A stretch of DNA of 64,000 bases from Rossellomorea sp036867415 (GCF_036867415.1 NZ_JBAJHU010000001.1:310001-374000), one strand, 5' to 3'; counted from the first letter of the stretch, positions 9,042 to 17,516 are shown. The notes: a model not told the origin generated them from the sequence alone. A program made the numbers and translations.

Positions 9042-9938
9042 CTACTTGTTGGGCAGCTGGATGCCGCGCCAGCCGCTTACATCGCATTGGCCATATTCAT
9101 TATCACCCACAGCAACCACCGAGCCGTCCGATTTAAGACCCACGGTATGGGCACAACCCGCTGCAATCGCCACAATATCACGCCAATCACTTACATTGCA
9201 TTGGCCATACTCATTCCAACCCACAGCCGCCACTGTACCGTTCGATTTAAGGCCGACGGTATGTTTACTGCCGGCCGCAATCGCTGAAATACCGTACCAG
9301 CTGCTCACATTGCATTGATTATGCTTATTCAATCCCGCAGCAACCACTGTGCCGTCTGATTTAAGCCCGATTGTATGAAGATAACCCGCCGCGACCGCCG
9401 CTATATCGCGCCAGCTGCTTACATCGCATTGGCGTTTCAGATTATTACCAACCCCAATTACCGTGCCGTCTGATTTAAGTCCGATAGAATGCCAGTCACC
9501 CGCTGCGACCGATACAATGTCATGCCAGCCGCTTACATCGAGCTGTCCTTCACTATCCCGCCCCACAGCTGTCACTGTGCCATCCGATTGAAGCCCTGCG
9601 GTATGACGCCAACCCGCTGCAACCGAAACAATATCGCGCCATTCGTCTACATCGCATTGGCCATGCTTATTCCACCCCGCAGCCACCACGGTGCGGTCTG
9701 ATGTAAGCCCGATGGTATGAGCATTCCCTGTATTCGCCGCCATATGAACATTACCCGCCGCGACCGCCACAACATCGCGCCAGCCGCTTACATCACATTG
9801 GCCGCATTTATTATCACCCACAGCCGTCACGGTGCCGTCCGATTTAAGTCCAATAGTATGACGACGACCCGCCGCTATAGTATCTTTTGACCACCGTTCC
9901 CCCTTTAACACTGTTTCTAACGGTGAATTGTAATCCAT
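9042..9938 (-). CDS. RCC1-repeat (beta-propeller) protein
   Basis: Protein of 298 aa made almost wholly of seven RCC1-like repeats of 38 aa, with a partial eighth (VSGWRGIQL) at the C-terminus. Each repeat reads roughly VSGWRDIVAVAAG..HTVGLKSDGTVVAVG.N..GQCD. The second repeat carries a 9-aa insertion after VAVAAG. Seven repeats would close one seven-bladed propeller. No signal peptide or catalytic domain is seen, so it is probably a cytoplasmic binding protein of unknown partner. AAGGAGGG precedes the ATG. At the DNA level the unit is a 114-bp near-tandem repeat, open to copy-number change. Confidence 0.85.
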   Translation of the reverse strand: MDYNSPLETVLKGERWSKDTIAAGRRHTIGLKSDGTVTAVGDNKCGQCDVSGWRDVVAVAAGNVHMAANTGNAHTIGLTSDRTVVAAGWNKHGQCDVDEWRDIVSVAAGWRHTAGLQSDGTVTAVGRDSEGQLDVSGWHDIVSVAAGDWHSIGLKSDGTVIGVGNNLKRQCDVSSWRDIAAVAAGYLHTIGLKSDGTVVAAGLNKHNQCNVSSWYGISAIAAGSKHTVGLKSNGTVAAVGWNEYGQCNVSDWRDIVAIAAGCAHTVGLKSDGSVVAVGDNEYGQCDVSGWRGIQLPNK

Positions 9939-10294
9939 GTTTTCCCTCCTTGTAACAATCCCTGGTTTTTATTGTAGCCTTCTTGTTTGCTATGCTGACC
10001 GGCATGTTAACGGACAAGAGTGATCTAGCTTTTCTTTATCATTTAACATACATCACGTATTACTCTTTTTAAAATAACAGTATTAAAATCAAGCATTGAC
10101 AATAGGTGTTAAGGAGTCCATTAAAGGTGCTGGCGGGCTGGAGTAGAAGCTAATTCATTATATTTCTATATTGCCGGATTAACTCCGATTTTAAAAGGTT
10201 AATATATTCCTAGTATTTTACAAACAATATGATAAACTATCCAAAGGAATTATTTGTGAATATTCCAATAAGTTGTGGGAAAGGGGAATGTGAA
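9939..10294. other. Intergenic region without a recognised gene
   Basis: Between the RCC1 gene and the methyltransferase. It must hold divergent promoters, but no convincing conserved element was found. An in-frame ATG at 10229 would lengthen the methyltransferase by 22 residues, but it lacks a ribosome binding site. Confidence 0.5.
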
Positions 10295-11026
10295 ATGGAA
10301 TTCAGAGGAGCAAGTGCGTATGACCAACAAGACTTCTTTTCAACCTATATGAAACGAAGGGAGCGGAAGGACAGCCCCAACAATGCGATTGAGGGTCCTA
10401 TTATTTATGAACTCATTGGTGACGTTCAAGATAAGGACATTTTAGACTTGGGATGCGGGGATGCCTCGTTTGGAAGTGAGTTATTGAATCGGGGAGCGGC
10501 CGCTTATACCGGAGTAGAAGGTTCAGTACAGATGGCAGCAGCTGCAAAGCGGACTCTTGCAGATAAAAATGGAACGATTCATCATGAGAGTATGGAGTCA
10601 TATGATTATCCAGCGGACACTTTTGATATCGTCACTTCCCGTTTTGCCATCCACTATGTCCCGGATATCCAGACCTTGTTTCAACAAATACATAATTCAA
10701 TGAAAGAAAATGGGAAGTTTGTCTTCAGTGTACAGCATCCCCTCACCACTTCATCATTCATAAGCAAACAATCAGGAGACAAACGCGGAAACTGGATCGT
10801 GGACGACTATTTTCTTGAAGGGGAAAGAAAAGAGCCCTGGATCGATCAGGTCGTGGTGAAATATCACCGGACAATCGAGCAATACTTCAAAACTCTTACG
10901 GAATGCGGTTTTACAGTCACGGATTTGCGGGAAGGGACGCCGGTGCGCGAACATTTCAGCAGTGAGGAAGAGTTTACTAGAAGGCAGAGGATTCCGGTTG
11001 TGTTGGTTTTTTCTTGCAGGAAGTGA
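10295..11026 (+). CDS. SAM-dependent methyltransferase (class I, type 11/25)
   Basis: Cytoplasmic methyltransferase of 243 aa. Motif I is DILDLGCGDASFGSELL near residue 46, followed by VEGSVQM (motif II), ESYDYPADTFDIVTSRFAIHY (motif IV region) and MKENGKFVFSVQHP. The PADTFDIVTSRFAIHY segment places it in the small-molecule methyltransferase group resembling UbiE/Tam-type enzymes. The start at 10295 was chosen because AAAGGGG lies about 8 bases upstream; the upstream ATG at 10229 has none. It stands alone between unrelated genes. The methyl acceptor is not predictable. Confidence 0.88.
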   Translation: MEFRGASAYDQQDFFSTYMKRRERKDSPNNAIEGPIIYELIGDVQDKDILDLGCGDASFGSELLNRGAAAYTGVEGSVQMAAAAKRTLADKNGTIHHESMESYDYPADTFDIVTSRFAIHYVPDIQTLFQQIHNSMKENGKFVFSVQHPLTTSSFISKQSGDKRGNWIVDDYFLEGERKEPWIDQVVVKYHRTIEQYFKTLTECGFTVTDLREGTPVREHFSSEEEFTRRQRIPVVLVFSCRK

Positions 11027-11200
11027 TGATGAAAATTGATTAGAAATATTTGAGTGTTCCGTGTAAAATCTTTGAGCGTAAGGAGAAACGTCTTTCAGAT
11101 GATGTTACCGGTAAACGTAATTTGCTGCTAAAAATAACGCTGAGAATAAAGATCTCGAACCAAAGAAGTCGAATTGATAGATAAAAGGAGGGGAGTCCAG

Positions 11201-11944
11201 ATGATTCGAAGAAAATTCCTCGCAACCCTGGCATCCACCCTCATCTGTTCATTGATCCTAAGCCTATTTGAAACGTTCAATGGGAACGGTCCCCTCTACA
11301 ATTCAGGAAACCATTTGCTCGGCTGGTCGGTCGTTTACTTCATGTATATCGGAGCCATTATTCTCATTTACGGGAATCTCGTATCTATAGGCGTTGAGTA
11401 CCTTCAGAAAAAATGGTTTAGGAATCGTGATTGGCCGTATGTGCTGATTCTCGGGTTGTTCGGTTTGGCAAATGGGCTGCTTTTCAGTGAGTTCTTGATG
11501 GCGGTCAGTGGACTGGCAGCAGCTGTGATTTACGGAGTCATCGATGTGTGGATTGCCAAGAGAATGAAGAGAAATCAAAGCATCAAGATAGTCGTGATTG
11601 CCCCGGCAGCCGCGTATTTTATTGCATGGGGTCTTGGGCAAGGGATGTCACCACCCATGCCGCCGTTTACGGAAGAAAATGCGGTTGAGTTCGTTGTTTC
11701 GGGAACTGGGACAATGATTGATAGTTTTCCCAAGGAGATTGGCGCAAGGGAAGAAACCATCAATGGTTATCGGGTAAAAAGGGAAACTCTTGTAAAAGAA
11801 ATCGGCCATGAAACCTATGCCGTCACGTTCAAAGAGACTTGGAGGTCGGAAACAGACGAAGGTTCCTATTCACTTTCATATAAAGTCAAGCGGGGGAGTT
11901 CAACATTATATCAAAGCTCGGGGGAAACACCGGCATATTATTAA
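11201..11944 (+). CDS. Predicted membrane protein with C-terminal extracytoplasmic domain
   Basis: A 247-aa protein of unknown function. Four or five hydrophobic segments occupy the first 150 residues (FLATLASTLICSLILSLF, VVYFMYIGAIILIYG, YVLILGLFGLANGLLF, MAVSGLAAAVIYGVI, IVVIAPAAAYFIAWG). A soluble C-terminal part of about 95 residues is rich in beta-type alternation and ends SSGETPAYY. AAAGGAGG stands 9 bases before the ATG at 11201, so the longer TTG-initiated frame from 11174 is not preferred. A 43-aa membrane peptide gene follows 36 bases downstream and may share the transcript. Confidence 0.75.
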   Translation: MIRRKFLATLASTLICSLILSLFETFNGNGPLYNSGNHLLGWSVVYFMYIGAIILIYGNLVSIGVEYLQKKWFRNRDWPYVLILGLFGLANGLLFSEFLMAVSGLAAAVIYGVIDVWIAKRMKRNQSIKIVVIAPAAAYFIAWGLGQGMSPPMPPFTEENAVEFVVSGTGTMIDSFPKEIGAREETINGYRVKRETLVKEIGHETYAVTFKETWRSETDEGSYSLSYKVKRGSSTLYQSSGETPAYY

Positions 11945-11980
11945 TCGTCCAGCTTCTATATGATTTCAGGGGGTGAGAAA

Positions 11981-12112
11981 ATGGAGCTTTTAATGATTAT
12001 TGTCTTCCTCGTATTACTTCTTGTTTTATTATCAGTTGAAGGGCTATTAAGGAAAGTGCATAAGGTGAATACGGAGATTCTTGAAGAATTGCGGGAGTTG
12101 AAGAAGCGCTGA
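11981..12112 (+). CDS. Small membrane protein of 43 aa
   Basis: A short gene with GGGGGTGA about 4 bases before the ATG. The product has one hydrophobic helix (LMIIVFLVLLLVLLSVEGLL) followed by a charged amphipathic tail (KVHKVNTEILEELRELKKR). This single-helix plus basic coiled tail layout is common among small Bacillus membrane peptides. It follows the membrane protein at 11201 closely. Function unknown. Confidence 0.6.
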   Translation: MELLMIIVFLVLLLVLLSVEGLLRKVHKVNTEILEELRELKKR

Positions 12113-12119
12113 TTTTTGT

Positions 12120-12359
12120 TTGTGGGGGCGGTTTTCGCGTCACTTTCTGCAGGCGGATATTTATTATGCAAAGACGAACGGGTTACATATGACTTTAATC
12201 CTCCAAATTAAATCTACTGATAATTGTATAAAACAGTCATCATTCATTCTTCATTTTGTTTACTCTTCCGTCAGCAATTGGCAGGAACCCTACCATAACG
12301 GAATCGATGTCTGGCAGCAATTCTACAATGAAGGTAACGCGAAGTGGACCGAATATTAG
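12120..12359 (+). other. Unrecognised ORF, possibly a decayed gene tail
   Basis: A 79-codon TTG-initiated frame without a good ribosome binding site. Only the last 30 residues (from SNWQEPYHNGIDVWQQF onward, ending KWTEY) look protein-like, which suggests the C-terminal remnant of a lost gene. Inverted AGCACAAG/CTTGTGCT copies at 12358 and 12400 follow and could form a hairpin. Confidence 0.2.
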
Positions 12360-12534
12360 CACAAGTCGTACTGGATAGCAGGAAACATAGGATGCGTTTC
12401 TTGTGCTTCTTTCTGTTAATGCGTGGACCGTTTACCCGCACTTTTTTAATAAATAGAGAAGCTGGGTTTCGGAGTCTGTTCTCCATATAACAGGGTGCTT
12501 TTAAGATTTTGTGAAGCATATAGGAGGGATGAAT

Positions 12535-12885
12535 ATGAAAAGTCTAATAAGATATAACCTATTCCTTTTCACTTTCTTTTCAATTATTTTGTATTTTGCT
12601 ATAAGTAAGATACTAGTATTTTGAGTATATACACAGTTATTCAACATCTTCACAATTCTTGTTCTGCTTGTTATGGGTATATATTACCCAAGGTTCAGCA
12701 GAGGGATAAATGAAGTAAAGACGATAAAAATAAAGTTAATGTGGATGACTGCCTTTTTAGTATTCATGTTTGGATTTAAATTCTTCACACCTTTCATCAG
12801 CGACAGTATCTTTTGTATTATTGTTGTTCTCACCTGTTTCTTTTTTGTGAAAGAACTAAAAAGAAGAACAGTTCTCGTTCAATAA
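12535..12885 (+). pseudogene. Small membrane protein gene interrupted by an in-frame TGA
   Basis: An ATG at 12535 with AGGAGGG upstream opens a frame encoding MKSLIRYNLFLFTFFSIILY..., stopped by TGA at 12622-12624. The same frame continues without further stops for 87 codons to 12885 and encodes more hydrophobic segments (LFNIFTILVLLVMGIYYP, MWMTAFLVFMFGFKFF, IFCIIVVLTCFFFV). Read through, it is a 116-aa protein with about four membrane helices; a Trp TGG to TGA change would explain the break. The downstream part alone (ATG 12673) has no ribosome binding site. Nonsense mutation, sequencing error or UGA readthrough are all possible. Confidence 0.6.
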
Positions 12886-12999
12886 TGATTAGGTTTTTAT
12901 GCAATACCACTAACGATGCTATACTTTTTTCTTCAAAACTGGTGTAGAGAACGAGAGGAGGGTACTGCGCAGGCAGTCCCTATTTATTTTATTGGCGAA

Positions 13000-13052
13000 T
13001 GCCCGTCTCGGAGTACGTTTACACTTTAACGCACTTCGAGACGGGCAATTTA
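13000..13052 (+). terminator. Strong stem-loop, probable terminator
   Basis: GCCCGTCTCG at 13001-13010 pairs perfectly with CGAGACGGGC at 13037-13046, followed by the AT-rich AATTTAATTT. It lies 115 bases after the interrupted membrane protein gene. A TTG-initiated 84-codon frame running across it is judged spurious. Confidence 0.6.
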
Positions 13053-13307
13053 ATTTAACTCCGAATTTTTCCGAAAAAATTTTCTACCAGGTTATTCTTT
13101 CACTCCAGATTCAATATATAGAAAGGGAATACTCAAAACAATGGGATGGGAGAGGGGGAGTATTTTTAGGAGGAGCCGTCAGATTTAAAATCAAGATAGA
13201 AAAAATGGTAAATATGAAAGGATTGTATGAAAGGGAAATCGAATAAAAGGGTTATTTCTTCTTGAGTATAAATACTTTAATAATCAATTAGCTTTAGGGA
13301 GGGTGAA

Positions 13308-14360
13308 ATGGAGACGAAAATAAATATCAATCATTCCACACATGTTTCCTGGCTGTCACGCTGGCCGCACTGGATTGGGTATGCTGCAGCTATATGGTCG
13401 CTGTTATACGGGTTACTCGGGCTGTACTGGTTGCTAGGAGGAGCTGGATTTCCTTTTGGTAAAGACGATCTGCGGGGACAAATGATGGGTTCGTTTTTAT
13501 CAAATCTTGATGCAGGTGTCGGGGGAGCAGTCATTGCTGCTGCCGGATTAGTAGGAATAGTGGCAGCTGCTGCGATGGTAAGTACATGGGGGCGCCGAAT
13601 TCCTAGTAAGATATTGCTGTCCTTTTCATGGGTAATGAGTGTTACGCTTGTTTTGATCGTTCCCGATTCTCGAATCGTGCAGAACTTTGGTTATTTGTTT
13701 TTGCTTCACTTTGATCTGATTGATTGGAGAGTTGTGAATCAAGTCTTATGTATTTTTGGCGGTTTCATCTGGGGTGCTTCTTCATTAGCCTATTTTCGCC
13801 TCACACGGGATGCTTGTGGCAACTGCGGCAGGAAGGACGTTTCTGAAGGATCAACAGCGAAATCTGCTGCTCAGTGGGGGAAAGTGTTTACCTGCCTGGC
13901 AGTCATTATGGCCCTGCCATATGGTATCGTCCGCTGGGCATGGGCCCTGGGCATTCCCTTGGGGATTCACGACTCAACAATAGTTGGGAATGAAGACATT
14001 GTCATAACTGAAGCCATCTTAGGAGGATTATGTATTGGCGGAGGGATCTTAACGCTGGGGCTTACACAGAGATGGGGGGAGATTTTCCCTAAATGGTGTT
14101 TATATTTAGCAGGTAAACAAATTCCAATCTGGATTGTTTTGGTTCCAGCCACGTTGACTTCAGCTGTTATCACAATAACAGGCCTAAAGCTGAGTCCACA
14201 GATCATATTTATGATGGCTGATGGTACAATCACTTTCGAAAATTGGGGAGAGCTTGTTCCTTTTTTATCCTGGCTGCCCTGGGGAATATCACTGGGGATA
14301 GCAACTTTGGCCTATTACTTAAGAAGACGAGGTCGATGTAAACATTGTGGGAAACTTTAG
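13308..14360 (+). CDS. Polytopic membrane protein with two CxxC zinc-ribbon-like knuckles
   Basis: A 350-aa integral membrane protein with about eight hydrophobic segments. A soluble loop near residue 165-190 contains CGNCGRKD and the C-terminus ends in RCKHCGKL; together these two CxxC pairs could bind one metal ion. GGGAGGG stands about 6 bases before the ATG. Glycine-rich, small-residue helices (AVIAAAGLVGIVAAAAMV) suggest a compact helix bundle. I do not recognise a named family. It is followed by a stem-loop at 14415 and appears monocistronic. Confidence 0.75.
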   Translation: METKININHSTHVSWLSRWPHWIGYAAAIWSLLYGLLGLYWLLGGAGFPFGKDDLRGQMMGSFLSNLDAGVGGAVIAAAGLVGIVAAAAMVSTWGRRIPSKILLSFSWVMSVTLVLIVPDSRIVQNFGYLFLLHFDLIDWRVVNQVLCIFGGFIWGASSLAYFRLTRDACGNCGRKDVSEGSTAKSAAQWGKVFTCLAVIMALPYGIVRWAWALGIPLGIHDSTIVGNEDIVITEAILGGLCIGGGILTLGLTQRWGEIFPKWCLYLAGKQIPIWIVLVPATLTSAVITITGLKLSPQIIFMMADGTITFENWGELVPFLSWLPWGISLGIATLAYYLRRRGRCKHCGKL

Positions 14361-14414
14361 TACTCATTGCCGGGACCCCGGGGAGCATTCATTATCGTTA
14401 TGATTAAATAAAAT

Positions 14415-14440
14415 GGCGCGATGAGTTAACATCGCGCTTA
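14415..14440. terminator. Stem-loop between convergent genes
   Basis: GCGCGATG at 14416-14423 pairs perfectly with CATCGCGC at 14430-14437 around a 6-base loop. The minus-strand reading is followed by TTTTATTT, so it may terminate transcripts from both sides. Confidence 0.55.
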
Positions 14441-14592
14441 TGTTGCTGTATGAAATTATTATAGGAATAAATATAGATTTAAGTTATTCCGATACAAGCA
14501 GGAATGTTAAGAAAAGAACTTCTAAAAAAGGTAGCTTTTGATTCAAATTGCGAGATGGTGCATTAATTATTTCTGAATTAATAAAGGAGCAC

Positions 14593-15084
14593 TTAACTAT
14601 TCTCGGGAACAGGCTTGTTGTTCGCTTTTCTTATAATAGCAATAAATCCACGGGATATAAGAAAGGTTGTCGTCAACGTAACTAAACTTGTGTATGTATT
14701 CCACCCTTTTTTGTAACGAATTAAACTGGTGCTTTTTTCAAAAAAATGTTCAACGATCGTCATAGGGAGACTAAAGTAAAATGATTTTAATATTATTCCT
14801 GTAATATTTGAACTTTTTGTAACTTGATTATAGTAGACACAGGCTATGGGATAAAGTAAATAATCAAAAATAAAGCTGATATCAAATGATTTAAATAGCT
14901 TAACTGGATAATTAACATAGCCTTTACGTACAACGAGCTTATCCAAAATGGATGAGAGATAGCCTTTAAATAAAAAAACCATCATCCAATCTTTTGTAGG
15001 TGATTTTTTCATTAATTTATAAAAAGCAATTAGTCCAAAAATCAACAAAAATCTAAGTGTATTTTTTTCGAATTTATGATTCAT
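14593..15084 (-). CDS. CBO0543 family membrane protein (first of two in window)
   Basis: A 163-aa membrane protein. GGAGGTG is 7 bases before the ATG at 15084; the frame extends 25 codons further upstream without a usable site. Hydrophobic segments begin at LRFLLIFGLIAFY, WMMVFLFKGYLSSILDKLVV, FIFDYLLYPIACVYYNQVTK and SLVTLTTTFLISRGFIAI. The KGYVNYPVKLFKSFDIS, PIACVYYNQVT and YKKGWNTYTSL motifs are shared in the same order with the protein at 34225. The family is widespread in Bacillaceae, often in several copies, and has no assigned function. Confidence 0.8.
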   Translation of the reverse strand: MNHKFEKNTLRFLLIFGLIAFYKLMKKSPTKDWMMVFLFKGYLSSILDKLVVRKGYVNYPVKLFKSFDISFIFDYLLYPIACVYYNQVTKSSNITGIILKSFYFSLPMTIVEHFFEKSTSLIRYKKGWNTYTSLVTLTTTFLISRGFIAIIRKANNKPVPENS

Positions 15085-15146
15085 TTCGTTACACCTCCAC
15101 TTCAGAATGCAATAACGTCTTTTAAATTTATAATGCGTTTTAAAGG

Positions 15147-15387
15147 CTAAATTATACAAGCAGGTACAATTGATGCAATACCTGATACGTTTGCTCCGTC
15201 AGCACCACTCCATAAAGGCTCCGTCATGGGATAACGAATAGATTGCAAAATGCCGGCTATGATTAGACCTGTAACAAATTTTTCGCTTCTTGCTTCAGAG
15301 GTGGAAATCTGCGGTAACCTCCCAACCAAAAAGTAATGAACACCTTAGTTTCTTTTCTATATCCCATCCACCAAACTGCTTTTTCAT
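15147..15387 (-). pseudogene. Possible decayed gene
   Basis: An ATG at 15387 with AGGAG upstream opens a frame that stops after 30 codons. A different frame then stays open to 15147 with protein-like content (EKFVTGLIIAGILQSIRYP, then GADGANVSGIASIVPACI). The second frame has only a TTG start at 15329 with no ribosome binding site. This may be a frameshifted gene, but I do not recognise the product and the two frames may be unrelated. Confidence 0.25.
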
Positions 15388-15724
15388 CCATTCACTCCTG
15401 TAAAAAATAAAAAAACTTCTGTAAAGGGTAATCTTTTTCATATAACTTTAATGTTTGCAAAGAATATAAATTGGGTATAAAAGAATGTTACATTAGAACT
15501 GACCGTTTTCACTTCGATTAAGCTGGAGAGTCTCCTGTACATATTGAGAAGCGCCAGCACCATTTGACTTTATATATTTGAGAAAAAATGCAAAGATGTC
15601 ACTAAACTTAGTTTAATGAAAAATGGAGGTGGTCAACTGTATCATCTTTTAGAAATTTCTTTTCATTTCAAGCATTTGAATTCATAGAAACATACATATA
15701 CTAAAGATAGGAGTATAGATATTA
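15388..15724. other. AT-rich upstream region of the RsbR-like gene
   Basis: No gene is supported. A GGAGGTGG near 15625 sits inside a 23-codon frame (ATG 15618) that could be a leader peptide but has no match I recognise. The RsbR-like gene starts at 15725 with TAGGAG 11 bases upstream. Confidence 0.4.
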
Positions 15725-16567
15725 ATGAGTAATAAGACACAAAGTAATGAAGAAATTGCTGAATTTATTAAGGCACATAGAGAAGAATTTCAACAAAAAC
15801 TATTATCTGAAGCTGTAAATGTAAGGGGCAAAATCAATGATATTCTAGAAAAAGGAAACATTGATTTATTAAAAAATGCGGAAGTTTTAGCTCTCTATAT
15901 AGTTGAAACGAAAGAAAAGGAATTGATTGATTTTGCAAAGGTAGAGGGTATTGCCTGGGCACGGTTTTCTCTCACGCTTGCTTTCAAACTGGAATGGGTA
16001 CATGCAATCCGAAGAACGATGTGGCACTTCCTTTTCAAATTTGTCAACAAGAAGGGGGAGACTGAATTTTCACTGGAGAAATTCTTTCATTTAGAAAAGA
16101 AGATTAATGATCAGGTTGATCAATTCTTGAATAATTTCTTTATCAGTTACTCCGATTATAAAGATGAACTTCTTGTATCACAGAAAATGCAGGTAGAAAA
16201 CCTATCAGTACCAATCATCCCGGTTAGTCAATCGATCTCTGTACTGCCGTTAATTGGGATGATAGACTCCCACCGTGTCCATACGTTGGAAGAGAAAGTG
16301 TTGATGGAAATAGGATCCATGAGGATCCAAACCTTAATCATAGATTTATCAGGTATTGCAGAAATGGAGATAGATATCATTGTCCAATTTGAAAAGATGA
16401 TAAGTGGGATCAATATGATGGGGTGCAAAGCAATTCTAACAGGACTGCGTGCTGAGCTTGTCAGGGAAATCATTAACGCAGGCGTTGATTTTGGCAATCA
16501 TGTTGAGATGAAGGGGACACTTCAACAGACATTAAAAAACAATCTGATATTAGAATCAGAGGTGTAA
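15725..16567 (+). CDS. RsbR-family stressosome protein with C-terminal STAS domain
   Basis: A 280-aa paralog of RsbRA, the co-antagonist that builds the stressosome with RsbS and controls sigma-B through RsbT. The N-terminal 150 residues are the all-helical, globin-like sensor module; residues 165-275 form the STAS domain (VPIIPVSQSISVLPLIGMID, LIIDLSGIAEME). RsbRA is phosphorylated at T171 and T205, 34 residues apart. Here the equivalent positions are Ser182 and Ile216, so the second site cannot be phosphorylated. The gene is solitary, with a terminator at 16694; no rsbS or rsbT is nearby. Confidence 0.88.
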   Translation: MSNKTQSNEEIAEFIKAHREEFQQKLLSEAVNVRGKINDILEKGNIDLLKNAEVLALYIVETKEKELIDFAKVEGIAWARFSLTLAFKLEWVHAIRRTMWHFLFKFVNKKGETEFSLEKFFHLEKKINDQVDQFLNNFFISYSDYKDELLVSQKMQVENLSVPIIPVSQSISVLPLIGMIDSHRVHTLEEKVLMEIGSMRIQTLIIDLSGIAEMEIDIIVQFEKMISGINMMGCKAILTGLRAELVREIINAGVDFGNHVEMKGTLQQTLKNNLILESEV

Positions 16568-16693
16568 GGTGAAATACCCCCGGTTTGGATATTATTCTAA
16601 AACAAGGACGAATTTTAGTGTGAGTGCAGTACGGTTGTACAAAGGATGCTGATATAAATTGTGCACTTTGAAAGGACGCTTATTGATGTATCC

Positions 16694-16741
16694 AAAGTCT
16701 AATTTCTTGGCAATGTAAAGCGGGAAATTAGACTTTTTTTT
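16694..16741 (+). terminator. Rho-independent terminator after the RsbR-like gene
   Basis: AAAGTCTAATTTC at 16694-16706 pairs perfectly with GAAATTAGACTTT at 16724-16736, followed by a long T run. It lies 127 bases downstream of the stop codon. Confidence 0.85.
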
Positions 16742-16837
16742 AATCAGGTTTTTCATTAACGGAGCAAATGTGGTTCCCTGTGACAATGCCTCTGTACGGG
16801 GGGGAAATGGAAAATTCAGTTAGTGATCGGTGCAGAA

Positions 16838-17118
16838 CTATAGTCTAACCTTTACCTCAGTACCGTCCTTCGCCTTGACATCTACCAGAAGGATCCCTTT
16901 TTGATTTTTCAGTTCCTTCACGATTGGTTTTAGCGTTTTTTGTCTATAAGTGGAATGGTATAGTCAAGTTTTTTTCTTTCGAAATGATCTTTCGCCCATT
17001 TGTTCGCATGTTTATGGAAAAATTTTGAAGTCAAAATTGAAATCCCAATGTTTAAAAGGGCATATGGAATTGGGATGGAGAAACGAACGTCTTTTGCTTT
17101 CACTTTTAAATACAGCAT
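16838..17118 (-). pseudogene. Third gene of the DUF2089 operon, frameshifted in an A6 run
   Basis: From the ATG at 17118 the frame encodes MLYLKVKAKDVRFSIPIPYA..., about 60 residues with one hydrophobic segment (YALLNIGISILTS), and ends just after IPLIDKKR. A one-base change in the AAAAAA run at that point would join it to a second frame encoding TLKPIVKELKNQKGILLVDV, then KAKDGTEVKVRL and a stop at 16838. The joined product of about 94 aa has the layout of small proteins that accompany DUF2089 and SHOCT-like genes in Bacillus. Frameshift mutation and sequencing error in the homopolymer are equally possible. Confidence 0.6.
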
Positions 17119-17127
17119 GAGCAATCT

Positions 17128-17516
17128 CTATTCAATGATGACAGAAACGGTATCTCCGTTTGCTGACTTCACATCAACGATTTGACCATCTAATTCGTTT
17201 TCAATTGCATCAATAAGAAGGTTTATGTCAATATCCTTTACATATTTTTCAGATTGAGGAATACTCGCAGCGATATTATGTCCAGTCATTAATACTACTT
17301 TGACAAGTTTTATAGGCAAGTTGACTGTGACATTATCATTTTCAGCTGATACAACACGAAGTTTTAAGGTTTTATCTAAATACTTAGTCGGTTTTTCCGC
17401 CAGCGTACTGCCTGCTTCTTCTTTCTCTTTTAATACCTGGATCAATTCTGATCCCTTATCTGCATCAATTTTCCCATCTTGCACTTTGTTAATACTCTTG
17501 TAATTTCCTCTTTCAT
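17128..17516 (-). pseudogene. SHOCT-like/DUF4097-type protein gene with an N-terminal frameshift
   Basis: A strong GGGAGGG site 8 bases before an ATG at 17516 starts MKEEIT, but this frame ends after 23 codons. One missing base shortly after would continue as KSINKVQDGKIDADKGSELI, the typical N-terminal SHOCT-like helix pair, then a beta-rich domain (LKLRVVSAENDNVTVNLPIK to VKSANGDTVSVIIE). The intact 118-aa frame starts only at a GTG (17484) without a ribosome binding site. It lies 14 bases after the DUF2089 gene. The family pairs a SHOCT-like helix pair with a DUF4097-like domain; function unknown, often cell-envelope related. Confidence 0.65.

Noticed and set aside
9019..9318. Plus-strand ORFs across the RCC1 gene
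   Set aside because: Open frames arise because the repeat DNA is periodic in threes; the minus-strand gene has the start site and the family match.
12992..13246. 84-codon plus-strand ORF starting TTG
   Set aside because: It begins inside a strong stem-loop, has no ribosome binding site, and its translation looks random.
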